A program made the position numbers and the translations under genes. Positions 37,799 to 46,128 of a stretch of 64,000 nucleotides of DNA are shown here, one piece after another. The stretch spans positions 1,674,001 to 1,738,000 of the forward strand of contig NZ_JAINZO010000002.1 in assembly GCF_020179605.1 (NCBI RefSeq), written 5' to 3'. The notes beneath the pieces were generated by a model. That model made no database searches, was not told where the DNA came from, and saw only the letters and a list, made by a program, of their open reading frames with translations. The stretch is from Geomonas agri. GTDB taxonomy: Bacteria > Desulfobacterota > Desulfuromonadia > Geobacterales > Geobacteraceae. Numbering within the stretch: the first letter of the stretch is position 1; every line of letters starts with the position of its first letter.

Positions 37799-38593
37799 AT
37801 GAATCTTGCAGAGATCAGAAAGAAGGCTTCCCGCGGCGAGGCACAGGGCAGCACGGCGACCGAAGCGGCGCCGGAGCAGGGGTGGCAGGCGCCCCCGGCT
37901 GAGCCCACGCCCGTGCCGGCGGAGACGGAGGTGCCGGTCGAGGTGGCCGCCCCCGAGGAATTCTCCATGCCGGAACCCTTCGAACCCGTGGATCCCGACC
38001 CGCTGCCGCGCGCCTCTGCTCCGGCCTGGCAGGCCGAACAGTTCGACGCGCCCTACCTGTACCAGGATGAGTCCGACGAGTTCGACCCGGTGGCGGTGAT
38101 CCTCAGAGGGCGCGAGTCCGCCTCTTTCGAGACGGAGGCCTCGCAGGAGGAGGTGGCGGACGCGGCCAGCGTCGAGCTGCTCTGCTTCCGGGTGGCGAGC
38201 GAGGAATACGCCATCAGCATCATGGACATCAAGGAGATCATCAAGCCGCGCGAGGTGACCGAGGTCCCCCGGGTGCCCTCCTTTGTCCGCGGCATCCTCT
38301 CGCTGCGCGGCAACATCATCCCGATCTTCGACATGAAGAATAGGCTGGGCCTTGCCGATGGGGCCGTCTCGGAGCGCGAGCGCATCGTGGTGGTCAAGCG
38401 CCAGGAGGGATACGCCGGCGTGCTGGTAGACGAGGTGGTGCAGGTGGTCCGCATCGCCGAGGGGGGCATCGAGCCTCCGCCGGTGGTCCTCGAGGGGATC
38501 GATCGCGAGTTCGTGCTGGGGATCGGCCGGGTCGGCGACAGGATGCTGATCCTGCTCGACATGGGAAAAGTACTGGACGTAGGTCTCTTGTAG
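37799..38593 (+). CDS. cheW: CheW-domain protein with long disordered N-terminus
   Basis: The 264-residue product has an N-terminal Glu/Pro/Ala-rich tail of about 125 residues, predicted disordered. A CheW domain follows (about 128-262) with VASEEYAISIMDIKEIIKP, then GILSLRGNIIPIFDMKNRLG. CheW couples receptors to CheA. The long tail is unusual for CheW and may dock extra partners. The ATG at 37799 follows GAGG; the longer in-frame reading from 37727 overlaps the ATPase gene and is unlikely. Confidence 0.92.
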   Translation: MNLAEIRKKASRGEAQGSTATEAAPEQGWQAPPAEPTPVPAETEVPVEVAAPEEFSMPEPFEPVDPDPLPRASAPAWQAEQFDAPYLYQDESDEFDPVAVILRGRESASFETEASQEEVADAASVELLCFRVASEEYAISIMDIKEIIKPREVTEVPRVPSFVRGILSLRGNIIPIFDMKNRLGLADGAVSERERIVVVKRQEGYAGVLVDEVVQVVRIAEGGIEPPPVVLEGIDREFVLGIGRVGDRMLILLDMGKVLDVGLL

Positions 38594-38610
38594 AGTCGGG
38601 GGCAGGGGGG

Positions 38611-39015
38611 ATGAGCATGGAGAAGAACAGGATCCTCGTGGTCGAGGATGAAGAGAGCCTGCTGAAGCTGGAGAGCATCCTTTTCACCTCGAAGGGGTAC
38701 CAGGTCACCGGGGTACGCGGCGGCAACGACGCCCTCAAGGCGATTGCGCAGGATGCGCCGGACCTCGTGGTGCTGGACCTCATGCTTCCGGACATGGACG
38801 GCTTCGAAGTCTGCCGCAGCATCAAGGAAAACCCCGCCACCAGCGCCATCCCCGTGGTGATGCTGACGGCGAAGAAGAGCAGCCGCGACCTCGAACACGG
38901 CCGGCAGGTCGGTGCCGACGCCTACATCACCAAGCCCTTTAAATCGGTCAAGGTACTCGAAGTGATCGAGGGGCTCCTGGGCAACAACAGCGCAGCAGGG
39001 GGGGGCGCAGTCTGA
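38611..39015 (+). CDS. CheY-like response regulator
   Basis: A 134-residue receiver with VVEDEES, phosphoacceptor Asp in VVLDLMLPDMDGFE, Thr in VMLTAKK and Lys in YITKPFKS. The LMLPDMDGFE form resembles PatA/PleD-type receivers more than flagellar CheY. AGGGGGG lies right before the ATG. Its stop overlaps the start of the next cheW (TGATG arrangement). Confidence 0.92.
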   Translation: MSMEKNRILVVEDEESLLKLESILFTSKGYQVTGVRGGNDALKAIAQDAPDLVVLDLMLPDMDGFEVCRSIKENPATSAIPVVMLTAKKSSRDLEHGRQVGADAYITKPFKSVKVLEVIEGLLGNNSAAGGGAV

Positions 39016-39524
39016 TGACCGAGGATCTGCAGGAAATTCAGGTAGCCTGCCTGCGCATGGACGAAGGGCTCTATGCCGTCGACATCATGCGCATCAGGGA
39101 GATCATCAGGGTACCCAAGCTCGCCCCGCTGCCCCGGGCACTCCCCTTTGTCGAGGGGGTGATCAACCTGCGCGGTTCCGTGATCCCGGTGGTGGATCTG
39201 CGCAAGCGCTTCGGGCTTCCCGCTGCCGAGAACAAGGACAGCGCGCGCCTGTTGATCCTCTCCATTTCGGGCCAACCCCTGGCCCTGATGGTGGATGAAG
39301 TGACCGAGATGATAACCATTCCGCTGCGCGAGCTCAAGGCGCCGCCGCGCGGGGTACGCATAGTGGGGGGAGAGTACATGGTGGGGCTGTGCCTGGTGCG
39401 TGACGTGCCGGTGATGCTGCTCAACATCGACGCACTGCTCACCTTCCAGGAGAAGGCCCAGTTGGGCTACTTTACCCCCCAGGGGGAGACCATTTCCACG
39501 ACGAAAAAGAGCCCAGCATGCTGA
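39015..39524 (+). CDS. cheW: CheW coupling protein
   Basis: The 169-residue protein is a single CheW domain: IQVACLRMDEGLYAVDIMRI, then VPKLAPLPRALPFVEGVINL and VIPVVDLRKRFGL. It is the second CheW in the operon. Two different CheW forms may allow coupling to two receptor types or build a mixed array. Its end overlaps the next start by seven bases. Confidence 0.95.
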   Translation: MTEDLQEIQVACLRMDEGLYAVDIMRIREIIRVPKLAPLPRALPFVEGVINLRGSVIPVVDLRKRFGLPAAENKDSARLLILSISGQPLALMVDEVTEMITIPLRELKAPPRGVRIVGGEYMVGLCLVRDVPVMLLNIDALLTFQEKAQLGYFTPQGETISTTKKSPAC

Positions 39525-40654
39525 TAGTCTGTCCCAACTGCAAAAAACGATTCAACGTTGTCGTCAGCTTCTCGGACGAGCCGAAGAAACTGCGCTGCTC
39601 AAGCTGCAAGGCGGTGTTCCGGCTGGTGCGCAAGAGCGAGCGCCCGGTAGCGCCGCAGGCGAAGGTAAAGGTGGTGGTAGCCAACGAGAGCGCCGCCTTC
39701 TGCAAGGCGGTGGAAAAGGTGCTCGCGGCCGAGCCGTTCGAGTTGTTCCTGTGCACCGACGGCAAGGAGGCGCTCGAGACCGTGCAGCGTGTGCAGCCCG
39801 GCGTGCTGCTTTTGGACGTGGCACTGCCAACCATGTTCGGCTTCGAGGTCTGCGAGCGGGTACGCCAGGACCCGGTGCTTGCCAAGACCAAGATCGTGCT
39901 GATCGCCTCCATCTACGACAAGACCCGCTACAAGCGCTCCCCCAATTCGCTGTACGGGGCCGATGACTACATCGAGAAGCACCATATCCCGGACTCCCTG
40001 GTTTCGATGATCCACCGTCTCACCTCGGGCAGCATCCCACCGGTGGTGAGCCCGACCGAAAGCGAACTGGCCGCCCAGGAGGAGAGCCGCAGCGAGATCA
40101 GGCAGGTGGAGGTCGAAGAAACCTCGATGCCGGCAGCAGCCGCAACTGCAGCGCCGGCGGCCGAGGCGCCTGCGGTGCCCGTCGTGGCGGCTCCGGAAGC
40201 ACCGGTCGTGACGCCCCCGGCAGCGCCGGCTCCGGTCGCGGCGGCACCGGAGGTTCCTGCCGTCGAGGTGCCTGCAGCACCCGTCGTCGAGGCGCCCGCG
40301 GCACCCGTCGAGGCCCCGGCAGCACCGGCAGCTCCGGCAGCTCCGGCAGCTCCGGCAGCTCCGGCAGCTCCGGCAGTCGCCGAGCCCGCCGCCCCCGCGC
40401 AGCTTCCCGAGGAGCAGGTGAAAGCACGTCGCCTGGCCAGGATCATTGTCTCCGACATCGTCCTGTACAACCAGGCGAAAGTGGAGCAGGGGGTACGCGA
40501 GGGGAGCTTCTACGAGCTGTTGGCCGACGACATACGCGAAGGAGAGTATCTGTACCAGCAGAGGGTGTCCCAGCAGGTGCGCGACACCACCTCCTTCCTC
40601 AAAGATGCCTTCGACGAGCTCATCGCGAAGAAACGAGCCGAACTGAGCCTTTAG
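39518..40654 (+). CDS. Zinc-ribbon/receiver protein with Ala/Pro linker
   Basis: The 378-residue product begins with an MJ0042-type zinc ribbon, CPNCKKRF and CSSCKAVF (Cys pairs at about 5/8 and 27/30). A receiver-like domain follows (about 48-165) with phosphoacceptor Asp in VLLLDVALP. Then comes a long Ala/Pro/Val linker (about 195-300) and a helical C-terminal domain of about 75 residues. This layout (ribbon, receiver, linker, helical tip) recalls Geobacteraceae and myxobacterial signalling proteins such as FrzS-like adaptors, but I cannot name it. The linker contains a 9-base tandem repeat. Confidence 0.82.
   Translation: MLIVCPNCKKRFNVVVSFSDEPKKLRCSSCKAVFRLVRKSERPVAPQAKVKVVVANESAAFCKAVEKVLAAEPFELFLCTDGKEALETVQRVQPGVLLLDVALPTMFGFEVCERVRQDPVLAKTKIVLIASIYDKTRYKRSPNSLYGADDYIEKHHIPDSLVSMIHRLTSGSIPPVVSPTESELAAQEESRSEIRQVEVEETSMPAAAATAAPAAEAPAVPVVAAPEAPVVTPPAAPAPVAAAPEVPAVEVPAAPVVEAPAAPVEAPAAPAAPAAPAAPAAPAAPAVAEPAAPAQLPEEQVKARRLARIIVSDIVLYNQAKVEQGVREGSFYELLADDIREGEYLYQQRVSQQVRDTTSFLKDAFDELIAKKRAELSL
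40328..40372 (+). repeat. Five perfect copies of a 9-base repeat
   Basis: GCAGCTCCG repeats five times in a row without mismatch and encodes an Ala-Pro-Ala type stretch of the linker in the zinc-ribbon/receiver protein. Perfect identity at synonymous sites suggests recent slippage, and copy number changes would keep the frame. Confidence 0.95.
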
Positions 40655-40664
40655 GAGAGAGACC

Positions 40665-42674
40665 CTGTCCAACGATCTGCTTGAAATCTCGGAGAGACTT
40701 GCCGACACCGACGAGGAGCAAAGGCGCCTTGCGGTAATGTCGCTACGTCGCCGTCCCTTCCCCGAGGTCATGGAACTGCTGTTTCGTGCCATGGGGGACG
40801 ACAGCTGGCGGGTGCGCAAGGAGGCGGTCGGCGTGGTCCTGCAGGCGCAGCCTCTGCAGGCGGAGGAACTCGAGGCCCTGATCGCACTGTTGCGCTCCGC
40901 CGACAACGCGGGGTTGCGCAACTCCGCGGTCGAGTCCCTGGAACGGATCGGCGTACCCGCCGTGGAACAGCTCTGCGCGCACCTGGGCGATTCGGATCAC
41001 GACCTGCGCAAGTTCGTCATCGACATCCTGGGCAACATCCGCTGCGCCACCTGCCTCCCCCTGTTGGTGCAGGCGCTCGACGACGAGGACATGAACGTGC
41101 GGGTAGCCGCGGCCGAGAACCTGGGCAAAATCGGCGACGTCCGGGCGCTGCCGCATCTTTTGAAGGTACTGGACGGAGGCGAGGTCTGGCTGAAGTTCAC
41201 CGTGCTGGACGCCCTCTCCTCCATCGGGACAGCGGTGCCGCTCGCCAAGCTCGAACCGCTCTTGCAGGAAGGGCTTTTGCGCCGCGCGACCTACGACTGC
41301 CTGGGCGTCCTCGGCGACCGCAGGTGCCTCCCCCTGCTGCTGGAAGGGTTGCACGACAAGGCAAAGAACGCGCGCGAAGCGGCCACCGTCGCGCTGATGC
41401 GCCAGCGGAGTCGCTTGAACCTGCAGGAGCAGGAAGAACTGGTGGACCGCCAGCTCAGGGCCCTGGCCGGAAGCGCGACGGCGAAGAAGCTGATCGACTC
41501 GCTGCACGGCGAGGAGCCGGTGATGATTTCGGCCCTGGCCCAGCTCTGCGGCATCATGGGAGACGAGCGCGCCGCGCTCCCCCTGGTGCGCGTGGCGCGC
41601 GCCGATCGCCTGAGAAGCGTCTGTCTGGAGGCGCTGCGCCGCATCGGTGAACCGGTGATGCCGCTGCTCCTGGAACACTTCCCCTTCGCCATCGCGGCCG
41701 AGCGCGCCGTCATCGTGCACCTGATCGCCGAGACCGGGCGCCCCGGCAGCGAAGACCTCCTCTTTGCCGCACTGGAGGACGAGGGGGCTGAGGTTAGGTG
41801 CTGTGCCGCGGTTGCCCTGGGTCGGCTGGCGCCGCAAGGGGCCGCAGCACGGGTGGCCCGCCTTCTCGAAGATGAAGATGGGCAGGTATGCGAAGGCGCT
41901 CTCGACGGTCTGCAGCACCTTGCCGCCCGGGATGCCGAGGGCGTGGGTGCCATCTGCTCCGAGCTTTTGCGCAGCCGGGACGCACGCAAGAGGCGGGATG
42001 CCGCCATCGTGCTTGGTGCACTGGGAGACGGGGAACGGCTCGCCTTGCTGGTGAAGGACGAGGACGCCTCGGTGCGCCGCGCCGCGGTCGCCTCCCTGGC
42101 GCGCGTGGACCGGCCGCAGGCACTGGGGGCGCTGACCCTGTCGCTGTCGGACGAGGAGCCGGAGGTTCGTATCGCGGCCGCGCAGGCCCTTGCCGAAAAG
42201 GGAGGGCACGAGGTGCTGGCGCCGCTCTGCCTGGCCCTTGCCGACGAGGATCCCTGGGTGCAGACCGCGGCCCTCAAGGGGCTCACCGTCGTCGGGGATG
42301 CAGAGGCGCTGCCGGGCGTGACCGCGCTTTTGGAACAGGCACAGGGGCCGGTCCTGATCGCCGCCCTGTCGACCCTCGCCGCCCTGGGCGGTGCGCAGGC
42401 GCTCGGCCCGGTGCGGCAGGCGCTGTATCACAACGACGAGGAAGTGGTCGAAGCCGCCATCGGCATCCTTGCGGCTCACGGTAGCGAGTGGATCGCCGAG
42501 CATGGCCAAGCGCTTTTGGAACACCCGCACTGGATGGTGCGGCGCTCTTTCGTGCGCGCCCTGGCCCAGTTGCAGGGGGCGGATTCGGTGGCGGTATTGG
42601 ATCAGGCGTTGGCCCGGGAGTCGGACCCGCTGGTCAAAGGCGAGATCGTTGAACTTCTCGACAGGCTGCGCTAA
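40665..42674 (+). CDS. Large HEAT-repeat protein of the chemosensory operon
   Basis: The protein is 669 residues if it starts at the CTG at 40665, or 645 from the ATG at 40737. It is built almost wholly of HEAT/PBS-lyase-like helical repeats of about 31 residues, with the recurring pattern D-E-x-x-V-R-x-A-A-A-x-A-L. Such solenoids act as scaffolds or inhibitors. CTG is preferred because AGGAGAG ends five bases upstream and the added residues (SNDLLEISERLADTDEEQRR) complete a helical repeat, while the ATG has no RBS. HEAT proteins occur in a few other che clusters, for example in Myxococcus as I recall. It overlaps cheR by one base. Confidence 0.88.
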   Translation: MSNDLLEISERLADTDEEQRRLAVMSLRRRPFPEVMELLFRAMGDDSWRVRKEAVGVVLQAQPLQAEELEALIALLRSADNAGLRNSAVESLERIGVPAVEQLCAHLGDSDHDLRKFVIDILGNIRCATCLPLLVQALDDEDMNVRVAAAENLGKIGDVRALPHLLKVLDGGEVWLKFTVLDALSSIGTAVPLAKLEPLLQEGLLRRATYDCLGVLGDRRCLPLLLEGLHDKAKNAREAATVALMRQRSRLNLQEQEELVDRQLRALAGSATAKKLIDSLHGEEPVMISALAQLCGIMGDERAALPLVRVARADRLRSVCLEALRRIGEPVMPLLLEHFPFAIAAERAVIVHLIAETGRPGSEDLLFAALEDEGAEVRCCAAVALGRLAPQGAAARVARLLEDEDGQVCEGALDGLQHLAARDAEGVGAICSELLRSRDARKRRDAAIVLGALGDGERLALLVKDEDASVRRAAVASLARVDRPQALGALTLSLSDEEPEVRIAAAQALAEKGGHEVLAPLCLALADEDPWVQTAALKGLTVVGDAEALPGVTALLEQAQGPVLIAALSTLAALGGAQALGPVRQALYHNDEEVVEAAIGILAAHGSEWIAEHGQALLEHPHWMVRRSFVRALAQLQGADSVAVLDQALARESDPLVKGEIVELLDRLR

Positions 42675-43543
42675 TGCCATATTTCGAACCTGAATTGCAA
42701 CTGACGGAAGAGGAATTCCGCCTGATCAGGGACCTGATCTATAACCACTGCGGCCTCTTCTTCGACGACGACAGCAAGTACCTGCTGGACCGTCGGCTCG
42801 GGCAGCGGGTGACCCATCACAACCTGTCGGGCTTCCGCGAGTACTACCAGTTCCTGAAGTACGACCGCAGGAGGGACCAGGAGATCGCGGACATCATGGA
42901 TCTCCTGACCACCAACGAGACCTACTTCTTCCGCGAGGCGTTCCAGCTGCGCGCCTTTACTGACGAGATCGTGCCCGAGTTGATGAGGCTCAAGCAGCGC
43001 GAGCGGACCCTGCGCATCTGGAGCGCGGGGTGTTCCACCGGCGAGGAGCCGTACACCATCGCCATGCTCCTCCTGGAGATGGGGTGCCTCCACGGCTGGC
43101 GGGTCGAGATCGTGGGTTCCGACATCAGTCAGCGCGTGGTGCAGCATGCCCGCAAGGGGGTCTACACCAAGGCATCCTTCCGCGCCACCGAAGAGCGCTA
43201 CCAGAAACGGTTCTTTTCCGAGACCGACGACGGGTACCGCATCTGCGACGAGGTGCGGGAGCTGGTCACCATCAGCCAGATGAACCTGTTCGACGCTAAC
43301 CGCTTGGCGCTGTTGGGCAAGATGGACGTGATCTTCTGCCGCAACGTGATCATCTATTTCGACCAGGCCTCGAAGAAGCGGGTGATCGAATCGTTCTACA
43401 ACACGCTACGCGGCGGCGGGTACCTCCTTTTGGGACACTCGGAGTCCCTGATGAACCTGTCCACGGCCTTTGCGCTCAGACACCTGAAAAACGACATGGT
43501 CTACCAGAAAACGGATACGACCGGCGGCGGAGTGGCCACGTGA
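42674..43543 (+). CDS. cheR: Chemotaxis methyltransferase CheR
   Basis: The 289-residue enzyme methylates receptor glutamates with S-adenosylmethionine. The N-terminal helical domain (about 1-85) precedes the SAM-binding domain: [27 protein letters not shown] (motif I) and [10 protein letters not shown]. There is no TPR extension. The start overlaps the HEAT gene stop (TAATG), and cheB overlaps its end. Presence of CheR with CheB implies a methylated receptor, which must be encoded elsewhere. Confidence 0.96.
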   Translation: MPYFEPELQLTEEEFRLIRDLIYNHCGLFFDDDSKYLLDRRLGQRVTHHNLSGFREYYQFLKYDRRRDQEIADIMDLLTTNETYFFREAFQLRAFTDEIVPELMRLKQRERTLRIWSAGCSTGEEPYTIAMLLLEMGCLHGWRVEIVGSDISQRVVQHARKGVYTKASFRATEERYQKRFFSETDDGYRICDEVRELVTISQMNLFDANRLALLGKMDVIFCRNVIIYFDQASKKRVIESFYNTLRGGGYLLLGHSESLMNLSTAFALRHLKNDMVYQKTDTTGGGVAT

Positions 43544-44607
43544 AAAAGATACGGGTAGTAGTCGTAGACGATTCGGCCTATAATCGGCGCGCCATCACCA
43601 GGATGCTGGAAGAACTCCCGGGGGTCCAGGTGGTGGGGTACGCCACCAACGGCGAGGAGGGGATCCGCAGGGTGATCGATCTCACCCCGGACCTGGTGAC
43701 GCTCGACCTCGAGATGCCGCGCATGGACGGCTTTACCATGCTGCGCATCCTGATGGCGAGCACGCCCGTGCCGGTGATCGTGATCAGCTCCACCTCCGGG
43801 GACGAGAAGGTCTTCAAGGCGCTGGAACTCGGTGCCGTCGATTTCATCGCCAAGCCGACCAGCGTCATCTCCGACGAATTGTTGAAGATCCAGCAGGACC
43901 TGCACCAGAAGGTCCAGGCGGTCTTCAAGCTGAACATGGCGCGGGTGCAGAAGCGGGCCGAACCGGCTCCGCCCGTGGCCGAGGTCGCCGTCCCTACGGC
44001 TCCCGCCGGGACGGCGAGCAGCATAGACATCGTTGCCATTGGCTCTTCGACGGGCGGGCCGCCGGCCCTGCAGCGTATCTTCGCCTCTTTCAGGGAGGCA
44101 CCACCGTTTGCCATGGTGATTTCCCAGCACATGCCGGCCGGCTTCACCACCGCCTTCGCCGAAAGGCTGAACCGCAGCACCGGCTTCGAGGTGCGCGAGG
44201 CGAAGGACGGCGACGAGGTGCTCCCGGGGCGGGCCCTCATCGCCCCCGGCGGGCACAACCTGGTCTTCGCAAGGCTTGGCGACAAGGTGGTGGCGCGCAT
44301 CGTCACCCCCGGTCCCAAAGACCGCTATATACCCTCGGTGGACGTGATGTTCCGCTCCTGCGCCGAACTGTACCGGAACCGCATGCTGGCCGTTGTCCTG
44401 ACCGGCATGGGCAACGATGGAGCCGCCGGTGTGCGCGAGGCGAAGAAGGCGGGCGCCCAGGTGCTGGCCGAGTCCGAGGAGTCAGCGGTGGTCTTCGGCA
44501 TGCCGCGCGAGGCGATTGCGACGGGAGTAGTGGACCGGGTGGTGCCGATGGACGGCATGGTGCGTGAAATTGTACTTCGTTGCGGCCTCTTGCCGCGATT
44601 CAGTTGA
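43540..44607 (+). CDS. cheB: Chemotaxis methylesterase CheB
   Basis: The 355-residue protein has a receiver (about 1-120; [12 protein letters not shown], Asp56 in [12 protein letters not shown]) and an esterase domain (about 160-350). The catalytic triad is seen as Ser in GSSTGGP, His in SQHMPAGF and Asp in GMGNDGAAG. CheB removes receptor methyl groups and is activated by CheA. The GTG start overlaps the cheR stop. Confidence 0.96.
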   Translation: MKKIRVVVVDDSAYNRRAITRMLEELPGVQVVGYATNGEEGIRRVIDLTPDLVTLDLEMPRMDGFTMLRILMASTPVPVIVISSTSGDEKVFKALELGAVDFIAKPTSVISDELLKIQQDLHQKVQAVFKLNMARVQKRAEPAPPVAEVAVPTAPAGTASSIDIVAIGSSTGGPPALQRIFASFREAPPFAMVISQHMPAGFTTAFAERLNRSTGFEVREAKDGDEVLPGRALIAPGGHNLVFARLGDKVVARIVTPGPKDRYIPSVDVMFRSCAELYRNRMLAVVLTGMGNDGAAGVREAKKAGAQVLAESEESAVVFGMPREAIATGVVDRVVPMDGMVREIVLRCGLLPRFS

Positions 44608-44633
44608 TCAACTAGCGTAAATTCGGGGTGCGC

Positions 44634-45452
44634 ATGCAAAAGGACGATGAACGACTGGTTCATAGCAGGGGCGAGGAGTTCCTGCAGGTTTTCAAGAAGG
44701 GGGCGGAGTTCACCCAGGAGCTGTTAAGGGAGAACGAGCGTCTCAGGTTCCGCGTGCTGGAACTGGAAAAATCCCAGGTGTCGGGCGAGCCGGCGCCCGC
44801 CGCCGAGCTGAAAAAGCTCAACGAGCGGATCGCCGATCTGGAGCAGGAGAAGCAGGAGATCCTGGACCGCATCAAGCACGTCGAGGAAGAAAACCAGGAT
44901 TTCGCAGCACGCTACCTGGAGATCGAGGATGAGAACAACAACCTCGCCAATCTCTACATCGCGAGCTACCAGCTCCACTCCACGCTCGATTTCAAGGAAG
45001 TGCTCCAGATCATCACCGAGATCATCATCAACCTGATCGGTGCCGAGGAGTTCGCCATCATGCTGCTCGACGAGAAGAGCGACGAGCTGCAGGCGGTCGC
45101 CACGGAAGGGATCGAGCGCAGCGAGATCCCGTCTTTCCGGCTCGGCAAGGGGATCATCGGGACGGTGGCGCAGTCCGGCGAAAACCACTTCGCCAGCGAC
45201 TTCGACAGCTATGAGCGCGATTTCAGCGCGCCGATGGTCTGCATCCCGCTCAAGATCAAAGAGCACGTCATCGGTGTGCTGGCCATCTACAAGCTGCTGA
45301 TGCAGAAGAAGGAATTTGCCGCCGTCGACTACGAGCTCTTTACCCTGCTGGCCGGTCATGCCGCCACCGCCATCTTCAGCTCGCGGCTTTACAGCGATTC
45401 CGAACGTAAGCTGTCGACCATCCAAGGGTTTATCGATCTGCTGACGAAATAG
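44634..45452 (+). CDS. Coiled-coil/GAF domain protein
   Basis: The 272-residue protein has an N-terminal coiled coil (about 15-105; LLRENERLRFRVLELEKSQ, then IADLEQEKQEILDRIKHVEE) and a GAF domain (about 115-255). GAF features are DFKEVLQIITEIIINLIGAE, AIMLLDE, GKGIIGTVAQSGE and VCIPLKIKEHVIGVLAIY. The GAF might bind a small ligand or serve dimerisation. There is no kinase or receiver. The long coil could link it to the array, making it a candidate cytosolic sensor for the receptorless operon. The ATG is at 44634; a GTG two codons upstream is an alternative. Confidence 0.86.
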   Translation: MQKDDERLVHSRGEEFLQVFKKGAEFTQELLRENERLRFRVLELEKSQVSGEPAPAAELKKLNERIADLEQEKQEILDRIKHVEEENQDFAARYLEIEDENNNLANLYIASYQLHSTLDFKEVLQIITEIIINLIGAEEFAIMLLDEKSDELQAVATEGIERSEIPSFRLGKGIIGTVAQSGENHFASDFDSYERDFSAPMVCIPLKIKEHVIGVLAIYKLLMQKKEFAAVDYELFTLLAGHAATAIFSSRLYSDSERKLSTIQGFIDLLTK

Positions 45453-45481
45453 CCAGCTGTGCAATGGGGGATACAGTTCAG

Positions 45482-45859
45482 ATGTCAGATTACAACGTAT
45501 TGATAGTTGAAGATTCACCCACCATGAGGCAGCTCATCGCCTTTGCGCTGAAGCGGATCCGGGGGGTGCGTATAGTCGAGGCCAACGATGGTGTTGACGG
45601 GTTGAAGAAGCTTTCTTCTGAGCGTTTCGACCTGATCCTGACCGACATCAACATGCCCATCATGGACGGGTTGAAGTTAGTGAGCCTGGTGCGTAACGAT
45701 GCCAACTACAAGACCATACCCATCGTGGTCATCACCACCGAAGGTGCCCAGGAAGACCGCGAGCGTGCCCTCGCGCTGGGAGCCAACGACTACATCACCA
45801 AGCCGATCCAGCCGACCAAGATCCTGGATGTAGCCAAGAACCTGCTCCGGATCGCCTAA
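45482..45859 (+). CDS. cheY: CheY-like response regulator
   Basis: A 125-residue receiver with IVEDSPTMRQ, phosphoacceptor Asp in LILTDINMPIMDG, Thr in VVITTEG and Lys in YITKPIQP. It closely resembles the CheY of the same operon at 34.5 kb. The ATG at 45482 is preferred, since GGGGGA lies about 10 bases upstream; the ATG at 45464 has no RBS. It is the last gene of the operon, followed by a C/G palindromic repeat. Confidence 0.93.
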   Translation: MSDYNVLIVEDSPTMRQLIAFALKRIRGVRIVEANDGVDGLKKLSSERFDLILTDINMPIMDGLKLVSLVRNDANYKTIPIVVITTEGAQEDRERALALGANDYITKPIQPTKILDVAKNLLRIA

Positions 45860-45888
45860 CCGGCTCCACCGGTTCCACAACTCGCGTC

Positions 45889-45930
45889 ACTCCTCCCCCT
45901 GGAGAGGGGAGGTCGGGAGGGGGAGCCCAC
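45889..45930. repeat. TCCTCCCCCTGGAGAGGGGAGG palindromic repeat
   Basis: A C/G palindrome with flank GTCGGGAGGGGGA sits about 30 bases after the last gene of the chemosensory operon. It matches the repeat type at 2.67 kb and could end the operon's transcript. Confidence 0.7.
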
Positions 45931-46006
45931 CGGCTTCGTCCACCGTCGCCGGCCATGGCCCACGTGTCACCGCACCCCGGGCTTCCCGGGCACTAACTCC
46001 CGGCAC

Positions 46007-46042
46007 CCACTGGCTCACCAGGTCCACCAGGTCCACCAGTGG
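46007..46042. repeat. Tandem CACCAGGTC repeat within an inverted repeat
   Basis: CCACTGG (46007-46013) and CCAGTGG (46036-46042) flank ACCAGGTCC units repeated two to three times. It lies about 90 bases upstream of leuS. It may fold as a hairpin in the leuS leader; no T-box-type element is recognised. Confidence 0.55.
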
Positions 46043-46128
46043 CTTTGTCACACTCACTATCCGCAACCACCGGTTGCCGACATTACTATATTGCGCGTCC
46101 CGTCAGGGGCGCTGGAAGGCGGGGTTTA

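Noticed and set aside
40743..42680. Long open frame antisense to the HEAT-repeat gene
   Set aside because: The sense frame has clear periodic repeats; the antisense product is low-complexity Gln/Arg-rich.
45860..46128. tRNA or leader RNA such as a T-box before leuS
   Set aside because: No T-loop or T-box core sequence; the region is made of palindromes and short tandem repeats.
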